From contig NZ_JAPEMT010000002.1 of assembly GCF_026342435.1 (NCBI RefSeq), positions 1,860,001 through 1,924,000 on the forward strand: a DNA stretch of 64,000 nt, read 5' to 3'. Positions within the stretch are counted from its first letter, which is position 1, and each line of letters opens with the position of its first letter. A model generated the notes under the pieces. It made no database searches. It had not been told where the DNA came from and worked only from the letters and a program-made list of their open reading frames with translations. Source of the DNA: Streptomyces sp. NBC_00237. GTDB taxonomy: Bacteria; Actinomycetota; Actinomycetes; Streptomycetales; Streptomycetaceae. This document shows positions 31,674 to 40,576 of the stretch, in pieces. Position numbers and translations under genes: made by a program.

Positions 31674-32675
31674 ATGGCCTACCACCTCGACTTCGCCGAC
31701 ACCGACCTCACCCGCATCCGCTTCGCCCTCTCCCCCCTCTGGGAAACCCAGGAAGCCGTCCGTACCCTCAAGCGCCCGGCCCGCCAGGGCCGCCACCTCC
31801 CCTGGCTCCGCGCCATCCGCAGCGCGTACGAGCAGCTCGACCTGCACCCCCTCTGGCTCCTGATGCCGGACCGCGGTTACACCCCCACCTTCCTCTGCCC
31901 CCCGCCCCTCGGCCCCGACACCCCCTTCTCCGACGAGATCGCCGCCCTCCGCGCCTCCGACCCCCGCACCGCCCACACCCAGCTGGCCCTCGCCCTCACC
32001 TGCACCCCCGGCGCGACGGACTCCCCCACCGGCCGGGCCCTGCTCGCCCAACCGGCCGCTGCCGTACGGGACTTGGCCGACCTCCTCGAAGCCGTCTGGC
32101 ACCGCCTCGTCGAGCCCTACTGGCCCCGCCTGCGCGCCCTCCTCGAAGCCGACCTCCTCTTCCACACCCGCCGCCTGGCCCAGGGCGGCCTGGAGGCCCT
32201 CTTCAGCGAGCTGCACCCTCGCCTGGCCTGGACCCCGCCCACGCTCACCCTCACCACCCGGGCGGGCTGGGAAGAACGCAGGCCGCTCGACGGGCAGGGG
32301 CTGGTGCTGATGCCCAGCCTGTTCTGCTGGCCGGACCTGGTGTCCGGGGTCGAGGCGCCCTGGCAGCCTACCCTCGCGTACCCCGCCCGGGGCATCGGCG
32401 GCCTGTGGACCTCGGAGACCGGCCCCGGATCCGGCGCCCCCGCCGCCCTCGCCCGCCTCCTCGGCCGCACCCGCGCCAGCGTCCTGTGCGCCCTGGCCGA
32501 GCCGGCCTCCACCTCCGCGCTCGCCCTGCGCCTCGGCCTCGCCCCCTCGTCCGTGTCGGAGCACCTGTCCGCACTGCGTGACGCGGGCCTGCTGGTGTCG
32601 CACCGCTACGGACACCAGGTCCTGTACGAACGCACGCCGCTCGGCATCGCGCTCGCCTCGGGCCCCGGTTCGTGA
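31674..32675 (+). CDS. DUF5937/ArsR-type transcriptional regulator
   Basis: A 333-aa protein. The N-terminal two thirds match DUF5937 (YHLDFADTDLTRIRFALSPLWE, then RQGRHLPWLRAIRSAYE). The C-terminus is an ArsR winged helix (about 265-325: ALARLLGRTRASVLCALAE, then STSALALRLGLAPSSVSEHLSALRDAGLLVSHRYGHQVLYERT). The fusion suggests ligand sensing by the N-terminal domain. It is divergent from the MFS gene across the repeat-filled spacer. Regulation of that transporter is possible but unproven. The ribosome site GAAAGGGAG precedes the ATG. Confidence 0.9.
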   Translation: MAYHLDFADTDLTRIRFALSPLWETQEAVRTLKRPARQGRHLPWLRAIRSAYEQLDLHPLWLLMPDRGYTPTFLCPPPLGPDTPFSDEIAALRASDPRTAHTQLALALTCTPGATDSPTGRALLAQPAAAVRDLADLLEAVWHRLVEPYWPRLRALLEADLLFHTRRLAQGGLEALFSELHPRLAWTPPTLTLTTRAGWEERRPLDGQGLVLMPSLFCWPDLVSGVEAPWQPTLAYPARGIGGLWTSETGPGSGAPAALARLLGRTRASVLCALAEPASTSALALRLGLAPSSVSEHLSALRDAGLLVSHRYGHQVLYERTPLGIALASGPGS

Positions 32676-32710
32676 CCCCCGGACCCGGCTTCGTGACCCC
32701 CGGACCCGGC
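32669..32710. repeat. 21-bp tandem repeat spanning a stop codon
   Basis: Two exact copies of a 21-bp unit (TTCGTGACCCCCGGACCCGG plus C). The first contains the TGA stop of the ArsR-type gene (32673-32675), as in the other 3'-end arrays of this window. Confidence 0.9.
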
Positions 32711-32796
32711 CCGGGTCGCAACCCCGCACAAACCAGGCGTTATGTCACGATTGGGCGTCCCGTTCCACCCGCCCGCAGTCGTCCCGAGGGGGCTGG

Positions 32797-33828
32797 ATGT
32801 CCGGCCGAAGGATCTTCCGTACGCGTACGTCGACCGTGCTCGCGAGCGCTGTGACCAGCGCCGTGATCTGCACGGCCGCCGCCTGCTCCGCCCCCGACGA
32901 CCCCGGCCCCGAATCCAGCGCCCCCGCGCGGTCCGAAGGCCCCGCCTCCGACACCTCCCCCTTCTGGGTCGACCCCGACTCCAGCGCCGCCCGCCAGGTC
33001 GAAGAATGGACGGCCCAGGGCCGTACCGACGACGCGAACCAGCTCAGGAAGATCTCCGAGCGGCCCGTCGCCAACTGGCCCGCGGGCGACAACCCGGTCC
33101 CCGACGTCCAGCGGGTCACCGGGGGCGCGGCCAAGGCGGGCAAGAGCGTCGTCCTCGTCGCGTACAACATCCCGCACCGCGACTGCGGCCAGCACAGCGC
33201 GGGCGGCGCCGCCGACTCGAACGCGTACCGGGGCTGGCTCGACGCCTTCGCCACCGCGATCGGGAACGCGCCCGCCACCGTGATCCTGGAGCCCGACGCC
33301 GTCCCGCACATCGTCGACGGCTGCACCCCCGGCGTGCACCACGGCGAGCGCAGCACGCTCCTCTCCCAGGCCGTCGACCGGCTGAAGCGGCAGCCGAAGA
33401 CGCAGGTGTACGTCGACGCTGGGAACCCGGCCTGGATCACCGACCCGGGCAAGCTCGTCGAACCCCTGAAGCGCGCCGGAATCGCCAAGGCCGACGGCTT
33501 CTCCCTCAACGTCTCCAACTTCCAGCGCGACGAAGCGGTCAAGGCGTACGGCGCGAAGCTGTCCGCCCTCCTCGGCGGCACGCACTTCGTCGTCGACTCC
33601 AGCCGCAACGGCGAAGGCCCCCTCCCGGGGGCCCGCGCGGACGCCTGGTGCAACCCGTCCGGGCGGGCGCTCGGCAAACCGCCCACGGACAGGACCGGCG
33701 ACCCGCTCCTCGACGCCTACCTGTGGGTCAAGCGCCCCGGCGACTCGGACGGCGAGTGCCGGGGCGGCCCCACTGCGGGGACCTGGTGGCCCGACTACGC
33801 ACTCGGCCTGGCCCGTAAGTCCCGCTGA
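32797..33828 (+). CDS. cslZ: glycoside hydrolase family 6 lipoprotein (CslZ-like)
   Basis: A 343-aa exported glucanase. The N-terminus is a lipoprotein signal (basic RRIFRTRTS, hydrophobic TVLASAVTSAVICTAAACS, lipobox Cys at about 30). The GH6 domain is recognised by VVLVAYNIPHRDCGQHSAGG, the acid-bearing ATVILEPDAVPH, VYVDAGNPAWI, GFSLNVSNF and WCNPSGRALG. GH6 enzymes cleave beta-1,4-glucans. It faces the convergent glxA-cslA pair, 7 bp from glxA. In Streptomyces this endoglucanase-type gene accompanies cslA/glxA and trims the tip glucan. RBS CGAGGGGG precedes the ATG. Confidence 0.93.
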   Translation: MSGRRIFRTRTSTVLASAVTSAVICTAAACSAPDDPGPESSAPARSEGPASDTSPFWVDPDSSAARQVEEWTAQGRTDDANQLRKISERPVANWPAGDNPVPDVQRVTGGAAKAGKSVVLVAYNIPHRDCGQHSAGGAADSNAYRGWLDAFATAIGNAPATVILEPDAVPHIVDGCTPGVHHGERSTLLSQAVDRLKRQPKTQVYVDAGNPAWITDPGKLVEPLKRAGIAKADGFSLNVSNFQRDEAVKAYGAKLSALLGGTHFVVDSSRNGEGPLPGARADAWCNPSGRALGKPPTDRTGDPLLDAYLWVKRPGDSDGECRGGPTAGTWWPDYALGLARKSR

Positions 33829-33835
33829 GGCAGGG

Positions 33836-35890
33836 CTACGTGACCTGAATCCACTTCGCCTCGGACGGCACGCCGTCCTTGTCCGTGACGAAGAGCATGT
33901 ACCAGCCCGCCGGGACCAGCGTGCGGTCGTCCGGCACGGTCACCGTCACCTCGCCCTTCTCCTTCTTCAGGCCCAGCGCGATCGAGCGCTGTTCGACGTC
34001 GGTGGTGTGGGTGACGGCACTCGGCCGCATCAGCCGCGCCTTGACGATCCGGTCGCCGTCCTTCGTGCGGTACGTCGCCGAGTCGTCCGCGCCGAAGGCC
34101 GCGACCTCGCCCTCCAGGACCGGGCGGGGCTTGTCCTGGTACAGGTACGGCGGGGTGAAGATCTCCACGCGCTGCTCGAAGGTGCCGAGCTTGGTGTTGT
34201 CCTCGTCGCCGTAGAGCGGGTCGGAGCCGAAGGTGGCGACGCGGCCGTCGGGCAGGAGCAGCGCCTCGGAGTGGTAGTTGCGGCCCACCGTCGGCTCGGC
34301 GGCGTCGCGGAAGGCGTTCGACGTGGGGTCGTAGAACTGCGCCGCGAGGATGTCGCTCTGGCCCCGGCCCCGGTAGTCCTTGGAGCCGCCGCTGGTGAAG
34401 ACCGTGTCGTCGGGCATCAGCACGGAGGAGAGGTAGCGGGTGCCCTGGGCGAGCTGCGGGCCGGTCTTGAAGGCCGGGTTGTCGGCCTTCAGGTCGGCGA
34501 TGGCGGTGCGGGTCGTCGCCTTCTCGGACTCGCCGACGCCACCGCCCCCGAGCACCATCACCTTCTGGTCCTGCGCGGGCGGCAGCAGCACGGACGCCGA
34601 GGTCTCCAGCTGGTCGGTGTCGGTCATGCCGCCGACCGTGCGGAAGGTGTTGGTGTCCACGTCCCACAGGCCCGGCACCCGGCCCTTCTCGGCGGGGCCG
34701 TAGCCGGCGTTGGAGCCGGAGTAGAAGAGCTTGCCGCCCTTGGTGAGGAAGAGGGCGGGGTAGGTGGGGAAGTACCGGAAGGGCCCCTTCCCCCATTTCT
34801 TCGTCTCCGGGTCGTAGATCTCGTTGTCACCGGGGACGACGTCGCCGACGTCGTTGAGCCCGGACGCGGCGAGCACCCGGCCGTCTTCGAGGGTGGTCAG
34901 CGTGGGGTACCAGCGGGCGTCCTTCATCGGGGCCACGGGCACGTACTTCTCGGCCTTGGGGTCGAATTCGTACGCCGCCTTGATGCCCTGGAAGTCCTGC
35001 TTCTCGGTGGTGATCTTCTGGGCGAGGCCATAGACGTTGTCGGCGTCCTCACCCTCCAGGCCGACGACCTCGTACTGCGCGGCCTGCGTGGTGAGCGCGG
35101 ACGCGCCCTCCTTCGCGGCCTCGACGAAGACGCGGGCCTCGGCCGCCGTCACCTTGGTCTCCCAGGGCTTCATCTGGCCGGTCGCGAAGTAGCCGATCTT
35201 GAAGTCACGCTTGGCCCTGGGGACGGTCACGTCGAACTTCGAGACGTACTCGACCCCCGAGGGCGACCGGAACCGCGTCCCCTTCTTGAGGGTGACCTCC
35301 CGGTCAGGCGACTCGTTCTTGACGCGCATGCCGCCACCGGCCCGGGTGACCTTGCCGTCGAGGACCTCGTAGCGGGCGGTGCCACCGGCCACCAGGAGCT
35401 GGCCGCCGGGGAGTTGGGCGTGCCCGGCGCAGAAGAAGTCCTCGGGGGTGGGGATCTTCTTGAAGGTGTTCTTCTTCGGGTCCCACAGCACGGTCTCGAA
35501 GGTGCCGGAGTCGAACTTCTTCTGGTCGTTGCCCGACCCGGCGATCAGCAGGACCTTGCCGGTGCGCAGCAGGGCGGCGTGGATGGCGTTGAGCTTGTAC
35601 TCGACGGGGACGTCGAGCATCGCCCAGGAGCCGTGCTCGGCCAGGTAGCCGGGCTGGGCGATCTTGTACGCGTGGTACTTCTCCTGCGCGAAGTCCAGCG
35701 CCGCGGGGGCGTTGAGGCCGACGAGCAGGATGACCGCGCCGCCGCCGAGCAGGGAGTTCTTGAGCTTCCTGTGCGGCTTCCCGGGGGGCTTGGGCGCACC
35801 GGAAGGAGCGCCGGAAGGCACGTCGGAAGGAGCACCTGTCGCCTTCTCGGGCTGCGGGTCGGGCTGGTCCTCGGGCGGTCGGGGCGCCAT
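33836..35890 (-). CDS. glxA: membrane-anchored copper radical oxidase GlxA
   Basis: A 684-aa galactose-oxidase-like enzyme that acts outside the cell on the glucan made by CslA and is needed for hyphal-tip deposition in Streptomyces. The N-terminus is a Pro-rich cytosolic tail, then one anchor helix (about 46-62, SLLGGGAVILLVGLNAP). Kelch-type repeats follow. FFCAGHAQLPGG carries the Cys (154) expected for the Cys-Tyr cofactor. GRNYHSEALLLPDGRV carries the Tyr-His pair, and SAVTHTTDVEQRS a further His ligand. It begins 1 nt after the cslA stop with a GGAGGG site, so the two are co-translated. Confidence 0.96.
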   Translation of the reverse strand: MAPRPPEDQPDPQPEKATGAPSDVPSGAPSGAPKPPGKPHRKLKNSLLGGGAVILLVGLNAPAALDFAQEKYHAYKIAQPGYLAEHGSWAMLDVPVEYKLNAIHAALLRTGKVLLIAGSGNDQKKFDSGTFETVLWDPKKNTFKKIPTPEDFFCAGHAQLPGGQLLVAGGTARYEVLDGKVTRAGGGMRVKNESPDREVTLKKGTRFRSPSGVEYVSKFDVTVPRAKRDFKIGYFATGQMKPWETKVTAAEARVFVEAAKEGASALTTQAAQYEVVGLEGEDADNVYGLAQKITTEKQDFQGIKAAYEFDPKAEKYVPVAPMKDARWYPTLTTLEDGRVLAASGLNDVGDVVPGDNEIYDPETKKWGKGPFRYFPTYPALFLTKGGKLFYSGSNAGYGPAEKGRVPGLWDVDTNTFRTVGGMTDTDQLETSASVLLPPAQDQKVMVLGGGGVGESEKATTRTAIADLKADNPAFKTGPQLAQGTRYLSSVLMPDDTVFTSGGSKDYRGRGQSDILAAQFYDPTSNAFRDAAEPTVGRNYHSEALLLPDGRVATFGSDPLYGDEDNTKLGTFEQRVEIFTPPYLYQDKPRPVLEGEVAAFGADDSATYRTKDGDRIVKARLMRPSAVTHTTDVEQRSIALGLKKEKGEVTVTVPDDRTLVPAGWYMLFVTDKDGVPSEAKWIQVT

Positions 35891-35891
35891 G

Positions 35892-37712
35892 TCACTTCCC
35901 TCCGGTGGCGGCGTTGGCGGTGGCTGCGGTCGCGTTGGCGGTGGCCGGATTGGCGGTGGCCGTGGCGGCGGCAGGTGCGGCGGCGAGTGCGGGCTCGGGG
36001 CCCACGTCGACGTGTGCCCGCCGGGGCCCGGCGGCCTCGCCCCGCTCGGCGTACCGGCTCCAGACCCACAGCGCCACCGGGGCGAGCGAGATGATCAGCG
36101 CCAGTACGGCCCAGGTGCGCATCGCCGCGTGGGTGTGCCCGTACTGCGCGGACGCCCACAGCGACGCGATGATCACGGCCGCCCAGAACAGGTGGATGCG
36201 GAAGGTGAGCAGTCGGTCGGGGCTGGCCTCGCCGCCCTTGGGGGTGACGACGAACGTGCCGCGCCGCCCGACCAGGGCCGCACCGAGCGACTTCAGGTAG
36301 ATCGGCGCGCAGATCGCGGACATCGCCATGCCCGCCAGCCCTCCGGAGCCCTCGGGCTCGTGCGGGGAGACGTTGTGCCGCCGGTTCCACAGGTACAGGC
36401 AGATCTGAAGGGCCACGGCATCGCTGTACAGCATCAGCCACACCGACGTGGAGACCTGCGTGCCGGACGCCCCGAACCACAGGAAGAGCACGCAACTCAG
36501 GATGCCGAGCAGCCAGTTGACGGCCGTCATGGGGTAGTACACGAGCATCAGGCCGTAGTTGAGGAGACGGCCGGGCGGGACGCGGAAAGGTGCCTTCCAG
36601 ACCTGCTTGAAGACGGTCTCGTACGTGCCCCTGGACCAGCGCATCTGCTGCGTGAAGAAGTCCGTCCAGGAGGCCGGGCCCTCCCCCACCGCGAGCACGT
36701 CGGGCGTGTACACGGAACGCCAGAAGTGACCGGTGCGCGGATTCTTGCTGCGGTGCAGCTCGAAACCGGTGGCCATGTCCTCGGTGATGGAGTCGTACAG
36801 CCCGCCGATCTGCGTCAGCGCACTGATCCGCACGACGTTGTTGGTCCCGACGAACATCGGTGCGCGGTACCTGTTCCCGGCCCGCTGGATGAGCGCGTGG
36901 AAGAGGTACTGCTGCGACTCGGCGGCCTTGGTGACGAGGGCGGTGTAGTTGCCGTACACCTGCGGCCCCACGACGAAGGCGATGTCGGGGTCGCGGAAGT
37001 AACCGAGCATCCGCTCCAGGTAGTTGGGCAGCGGAATGTGATCCGTGTCCACGGACGCGAAGTACTCGTAGTTCCCCCCGTGCATGGCCAGCCAGGCGTT
37101 GTAGTTGCCGTGCTTGGTCTTCGCCCGGTGCGCGCCCTTCTTCTGGTTCCAGGCAGGAACGCCCTTGCGGGTGAAGTGCCGTACGCCCAGCTCCTCGCAG
37201 AGCGCCTTCGCCGCCGGGTCGTCCCCTTCGTCGAGCAGCCACACGTCGAGCGGACCGTCGTGCCGCACCTTGACCGCGCCCTCCAGGGTGGCGCGGACCA
37301 TCGACAGGGGCTCCTTGCCCGGGACGTACGTGGTCAGGAACGCGACCCGCGTCCCCTGCTGCGGCGTCACCGGAATCGGATCGCGGGCGACCATCGTGGC
37401 GTGCGCGATGGACACCACGTTCATCAGCATGAAGAACATGATCAGAGCGATGGCGACGAGCATCGTGTAGTCGGCACGGACCAGCCAGGGGTCGGCGTTC
37501 TCGCGCTCGGTCCAGTGCGTGGGCCAGACCAGATAGGCGAGCAGCACGGCCGAGAGCACCGGGGCGAGCACCATGAGGAGGACGGCTCGTATTCGGTGGG
37601 TCTCCTTCGAGAGCAGGCTCGTGTACTGGACCGTGTAAGGGCCGCTGCCCGGGTCCGTGAGCGGCCCCGCGAGGCGGCTGTGCTTCTCGTAGTCGTAGCC
37701 CTCCGGCAACAC
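35892..37712 (-). CDS. cslA: cellulose synthase-like glycosyltransferase CslA
   Basis: A 606-aa membrane GT2 that polymerises a beta-glucan at the hyphal tip. Two N-terminal helices (about 43-62 and 82-102) precede the cytosolic catalytic domain. Its processive signatures are LLDEGDD, SVDTDHIPLP (DxD), SITEDMATGFELH (TED) and QQMRWSRGTYE (QxxRW). Further membrane helices follow from about 385 to 560. The C-terminus is an Ala/Thr/Asn repeat (ATATANPATANATAATANAA) encoded by repetitive DNA at 35893-35975. Start is GTG 37712 with GGGAGG. FilP/Scy and DivIVA work at the same pole in known Streptomyces. Confidence 0.96.
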   Translation of the reverse strand: MLPEGYDYEKHSRLAGPLTDPGSGPYTVQYTSLLSKETHRIRAVLLMVLAPVLSAVLLAYLVWPTHWTERENADPWLVRADYTMLVAIALIMFFMLMNVVSIAHATMVARDPIPVTPQQGTRVAFLTTYVPGKEPLSMVRATLEGAVKVRHDGPLDVWLLDEGDDPAAKALCEELGVRHFTRKGVPAWNQKKGAHRAKTKHGNYNAWLAMHGGNYEYFASVDTDHIPLPNYLERMLGYFRDPDIAFVVGPQVYGNYTALVTKAAESQQYLFHALIQRAGNRYRAPMFVGTNNVVRISALTQIGGLYDSITEDMATGFELHRSKNPRTGHFWRSVYTPDVLAVGEGPASWTDFFTQQMRWSRGTYETVFKQVWKAPFRVPPGRLLNYGLMLVYYPMTAVNWLLGILSCVLFLWFGASGTQVSTSVWLMLYSDAVALQICLYLWNRRHNVSPHEPEGSGGLAGMAMSAICAPIYLKSLGAALVGRRGTFVVTPKGGEASPDRLLTFRIHLFWAAVIIASLWASAQYGHTHAAMRTWAVLALIISLAPVALWVWSRYAERGEAAGPRRAHVDVGPEPALAAAPAAATATANPATANATAATANAATGGK

Positions 37713-37858
37713 ACTGCCTCCCAGCCGTTCCCGTGAGGCCCATACCCCACGAAAGCCACGAAACGTCAGATATGAGTTCGTGTCGACTCGGGGGGTCCGA
37801 AGGGGCTACCCCGGGGCGAGGGGCTACCCCGGGGCGTGATCCCGCTCCGGGCGCGCGA

Positions 37859-37898
37859 AAGCCCCCGACCCCTGGAATTCGCCAAGGGCCGGGGGCTT
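37859..37898 (-). terminator. hairpin terminator after second DUF3817 gene
   Basis: AAGCCCCCG pairs with CGGGGGCTT, with an inner CC/TGG-CCA/GG stem around a 6-nt AATTCG loop. It lies about 40 bp beyond the DUF3817 stop on the minus strand and upstream of cslA. An 18-bp tandem repeat (GGGGCTACCCCGGGGCGA twice, from 37803) lies beside it. Confidence 0.75.
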
Positions 37899-37939
37899 CG
37901 CACGGCACGCAGGCCGAGGACCACCTCACACGACGATGC

Positions 37940-38278
37940 TCAGGCGACCGATTCCTTGCGCGCCCGCGCCGCGATGACCGCCCGCTCCCCCTCCGCCTTG
38001 AGCTTGCGCTCCGCGAAGAAGCCTCCCAGCGGCAGCACGGACATCACGACGTAGAAGGCGGCGGTCTTCAGCGGCCACTTGGTCCGGTTCCAGGCGTCCG
38101 CCCAGAAGAGGACGTACAGCACGAAGAGCACGCCGTGGATCATGCCCATGGCCGGTACCGCGTTGAAGTCCGTGGTGCGCTTGAGCACCGAGCAGACGAG
38201 CAGCAGCAGGAAGGACACCGCTTCGGGAGCGGAGACCAGGCGGAGGCGGCGGAGGGCGGAGGCGGTCTTGAGATCCAC
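37940..38278 (-). CDS. DUF3817 membrane protein (second copy)
   Basis: A 112-aa protein with the DUF3817 core: LRLVSAPEAVSFLLLLVCSVLKR, AMGMIHGVLFVLYVLFWADAW and TAAFYVVMSVLPLGGFFAERK, three hydrophobic segments. It starts at GTG 38278 with GAAGG upstream; the longer open frame carries no family residues. It is related to the copy at 28856, which lies beyond the MFS and csl genes. The role is unknown. Confidence 0.88.
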   Translation of the reverse strand: MDLKTASALRRLRLVSAPEAVSFLLLLVCSVLKRTTDFNAVPAMGMIHGVLFVLYVLFWADAWNRTKWPLKTAAFYVVMSVLPLGGFFAERKLKAEGERAVIAARARKESVA

Positions 38279-38364
38279 GGAAGGGCAACCTTCGTCGTCG
38301 GGGGTGGCGGCAGCCAGGAACCAGTAGAGAGGTGCCTCACGGGACGCGAAGCACACGAAGCGAT

Positions 38365-38384
38365 CTTGTGAACGTATGCACAAG
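38365..38384. promoter_or_regulatory. inverted repeat in a divergent spacer
   Basis: CTTGTG-AACGTATG-CACAAG is a perfect 6-bp dyad around 8 bp. It lies 86 bp upstream of the DUF3817 start and 114 bp upstream of the first AIM24 gene. It could be an operator for either. Confidence 0.35.
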
Positions 38385-38498
38385 CGCGCCCCTCATTGTG
38401 GCATCCGGCTTTGCCAACCCTTGGCTCAGGGTCGCATCAGGGCCGGACTCCCCCCATGGGCCCTGGTCGCGGCGGAGCCCGCCCGCTACGGTCGACCC

Positions 38499-39137
38499 GT
38501 GGCTCAGTTCCGACTGCAAGGCAGCAAGGTGCTCGCCGTCGACATCACCGGGGACGCCGTCAAGGCGAAGAACGGCTCCATGGTGGCGTACGACGGCCAG
38601 ATCTCCTTCAAGAAGATGACCGGCGGCGGTGAAGGCGTGCGCGGCATGGTGACCCGACGCCTGACCGGCGAACAGATGACGGTGATGGAGGCCAAGGGGC
38701 ACGGCACGTGCTACTTCGCCGACCGCGCCAGCGAGATCAACCTGGTGAACCTCACCGGCGAGAAGCTCTACGTGGAGTCCAGCAACCTGCTGTGCACCGA
38801 CGCGAGCCTGCGCACCGGTACGACCTTCACCGGGCTGCGCGGCGGCGCGACGGGCAACGGCCTGTTCACCACGACCGTGGAGGGGCACGGCCAGGCGGCC
38901 ATCACCTCCGACGGCCAGGCGGTCGCCCTGCGCGTCTCCGCGCAGTACCCGCTCCAGGTCGACCCGGGTGCGTACGTCGCGCACACCGGCGACCTCCGCC
39001 AGTCCTTCCAGTCGGGGGTCAATTTCCGGACCTTCATCGGCGAGGGTTCGGGCGAGGCGTTCCAGATCCGCTTCGAGGGCGAGGGCCTGGTGTACGTCCA
39101 GCCCAGCGAGCGCAACACCATCGGGGGCGACGTCTGA
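38499..39137 (+). CDS. AIM24/TIGR00266-family protein 1
   Basis: A 212-aa beta-rich protein starting at GTG 38499 (VAQFRLQGSKVLAVDITGD). The features of the family are VKAKNGSMVAYDGQISF, GHGTCYFADRASEINLVNLTGEKLYVES and GEAFQIRFEGEGLVYVQPSE. First of three adjacent paralogues coupled by TGATG and GTGA overlaps. The family is widespread and linked to mitochondrial biogenesis in yeast, but its bacterial role is unknown. There is little room for a ribosome site, so the mRNA may be leaderless. Confidence 0.9.
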   Translation: MAQFRLQGSKVLAVDITGDAVKAKNGSMVAYDGQISFKKMTGGGEGVRGMVTRRLTGEQMTVMEAKGHGTCYFADRASEINLVNLTGEKLYVESSNLLCTDASLRTGTTFTGLRGGATGNGLFTTTVEGHGQAAITSDGQAVALRVSAQYPLQVDPGAYVAHTGDLRQSFQSGVNFRTFIGEGSGEAFQIRFEGEGLVYVQPSERNTIGGDV

Positions 39138-39787
39138 TGCCGTTCCGCGAGATCAACTCCCGGATGGTCGAGGCGCAGGTGCTGCCCGGCCAGAAGATGT
39201 ACAGCCAGCGCGGCGCGATGCTCGCCTACAAGGGCGAGGTGTCCTTCACGCCGAACATCCAGGGCGGCCAGGGCGGGGTCATGTCGATGATCGGCCGCCG
39301 CGTCGCCAACGAGGCGACGCCCCTCATGACGGTCGAGGGCAGCGGCACGGTGATGTTCGGCCACGGCGGCCACCACATCCAGGTGATCAACCTGTCCGGC
39401 GACACCCTGTGCGTGGAGGCCGACCGCCTCCTCGCCTTCGACGGCACCCTGACGCAGGGCACGATGTTCATGGGCTCGCAGGGCGGCGTCATGGGCATGG
39501 TGCGCGGCCAGGTCACCGGGCAGGGCCTGTTCACCACGACCCTCAAGGGTCACGGCGCGGTCGCCGTGATGGCGCACGGCGGCGTCATCGAGCTGCCGAT
39601 CACCCCGCAGCGCCCGGTGCACGTCGACCCGCAGGCGTACGTCGCCCACCACGGGGACGTACGCAACAAGCTGTCGACCGCGCTCGGCTGGCGCGACATG
39701 GTGGGACGCGGCTCCGGCGAGGCGTTCCAGCTGGAGCTGTCCGGCCACGGTGCGGTGTACGTCCAGGCATCCGAGGAGAAGCTGTGA
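39137..39787 (+). CDS. AIM24/TIGR00266-family protein 2
   Basis: A 216-aa paralogue of the first (MPFREINSRMVEAQVLPGQK). It shares GAMLAYKGEVSF, GTVMFGHGGHHIQVINLSGDTLCVEADRLL, GLFTTTLKGHG and GEAFQLELSGHGAVYVQAS. The ATG overlaps the previous stop (TGATG). Unlike the neighbours, it is Gly/Met-rich in its first third (GGQGGVMSMIGRR). Confidence 0.9.
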   Translation: MPFREINSRMVEAQVLPGQKMYSQRGAMLAYKGEVSFTPNIQGGQGGVMSMIGRRVANEATPLMTVEGSGTVMFGHGGHHIQVINLSGDTLCVEADRLLAFDGTLTQGTMFMGSQGGVMGMVRGQVTGQGLFTTTLKGHGAVAVMAHGGVIELPITPQRPVHVDPQAYVAHHGDVRNKLSTALGWRDMVGRGSGEAFQLELSGHGAVYVQASEEKL

Positions 39788-40569
39788 CCGGCCCCGTCGT
39801 GCTCGACCCGCACACCCTCCCCTCGGACGACAACGTCAATCCGTACACCTTCTGCGTGGAGCTCAAGGGGAGCCAGTGGTTCCTGCAGAAGGGCAAGATG
39901 ATCGCCTACTACGGGCAGATCGAGTTCAACGGCATCGGCCACGGCCGCTTCGACCGCCTGCTGCGGACGTCCTTCCACTCCCCGCTGCACGCCAGTGACT
40001 GGGTGGTGGCCGAGGGCAGCGGCAAGATGCTGCTCGCCGACCGCGCCTTCGACGTGAACTCCTTCGACCTGGAGGAGGGCAACCTGACGATCCGCGCGGG
40101 CAACCTCCTCGCCTACCAGCCCACCCTCGCCCTCAAGCAGTCGATCGTGCCGGGCTTCCTCACCCTGATCGGTACGGGGAAGTTCGTCGCCGCGTCCAAC
40201 GGCCCGGTCGTCTTCATGGAGCCGCCGATCCGCGTCGACCCGCAGGCCCTGGTGGGCTGGGCGGACTGCCCGTCCCCCTGCCACCACTACGACCACGGCT
40301 ACCTGACGGGCGTGCTCGGCGGTCTCCGGGCGATGACCGGCATCGGCGGGGCCTCCGGCGAGGAGCACCAGTTCGAATTCGTCGGGGCGGGTACGGTGCT
40401 GCTCCAGTCGACCGAGCTGCTCATGGCCGAGCAGGCCGTGGGTGCGGTCGGCGGCGCGGCCGGGCAGAATGCGGGGGTGCCGGGCGGCGGCGGACAGCAC
40501 GGCTCGCAGGGGGCCGCACCGCGTCTTCCCGGCCAACTCGGGGATCTCCAGCGGCGCTTCGGACTGTAA
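39784..40569 (+). CDS. AIM24/TIGR00266-family protein 3
   Basis: A 261-aa paralogue (GTG start overlapping the previous stop, GTGA). The beta-core is present (GKMIAYYGQIEFNGIGHG, SGKMLLADRAFDVNSFDLEEGNLTIRAGNLLAY, FEFVGAGTVLLQSTE), followed by a Gly/Gln-rich tail of about 35 residues not found in the others. The three proteins may assemble together. Confidence 0.9.
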   Translation: MTGPVVLDPHTLPSDDNVNPYTFCVELKGSQWFLQKGKMIAYYGQIEFNGIGHGRFDRLLRTSFHSPLHASDWVVAEGSGKMLLADRAFDVNSFDLEEGNLTIRAGNLLAYQPTLALKQSIVPGFLTLIGTGKFVAASNGPVVFMEPPIRVDPQALVGWADCPSPCHHYDHGYLTGVLGGLRAMTGIGGASGEEHQFEFVGAGTVLLQSTELLMAEQAVGAVGGAAGQNAGVPGGGGQHGSQGAAPRLPGQLGDLQRRFGL

Positions 40570-40576
40570 GCGGTAG

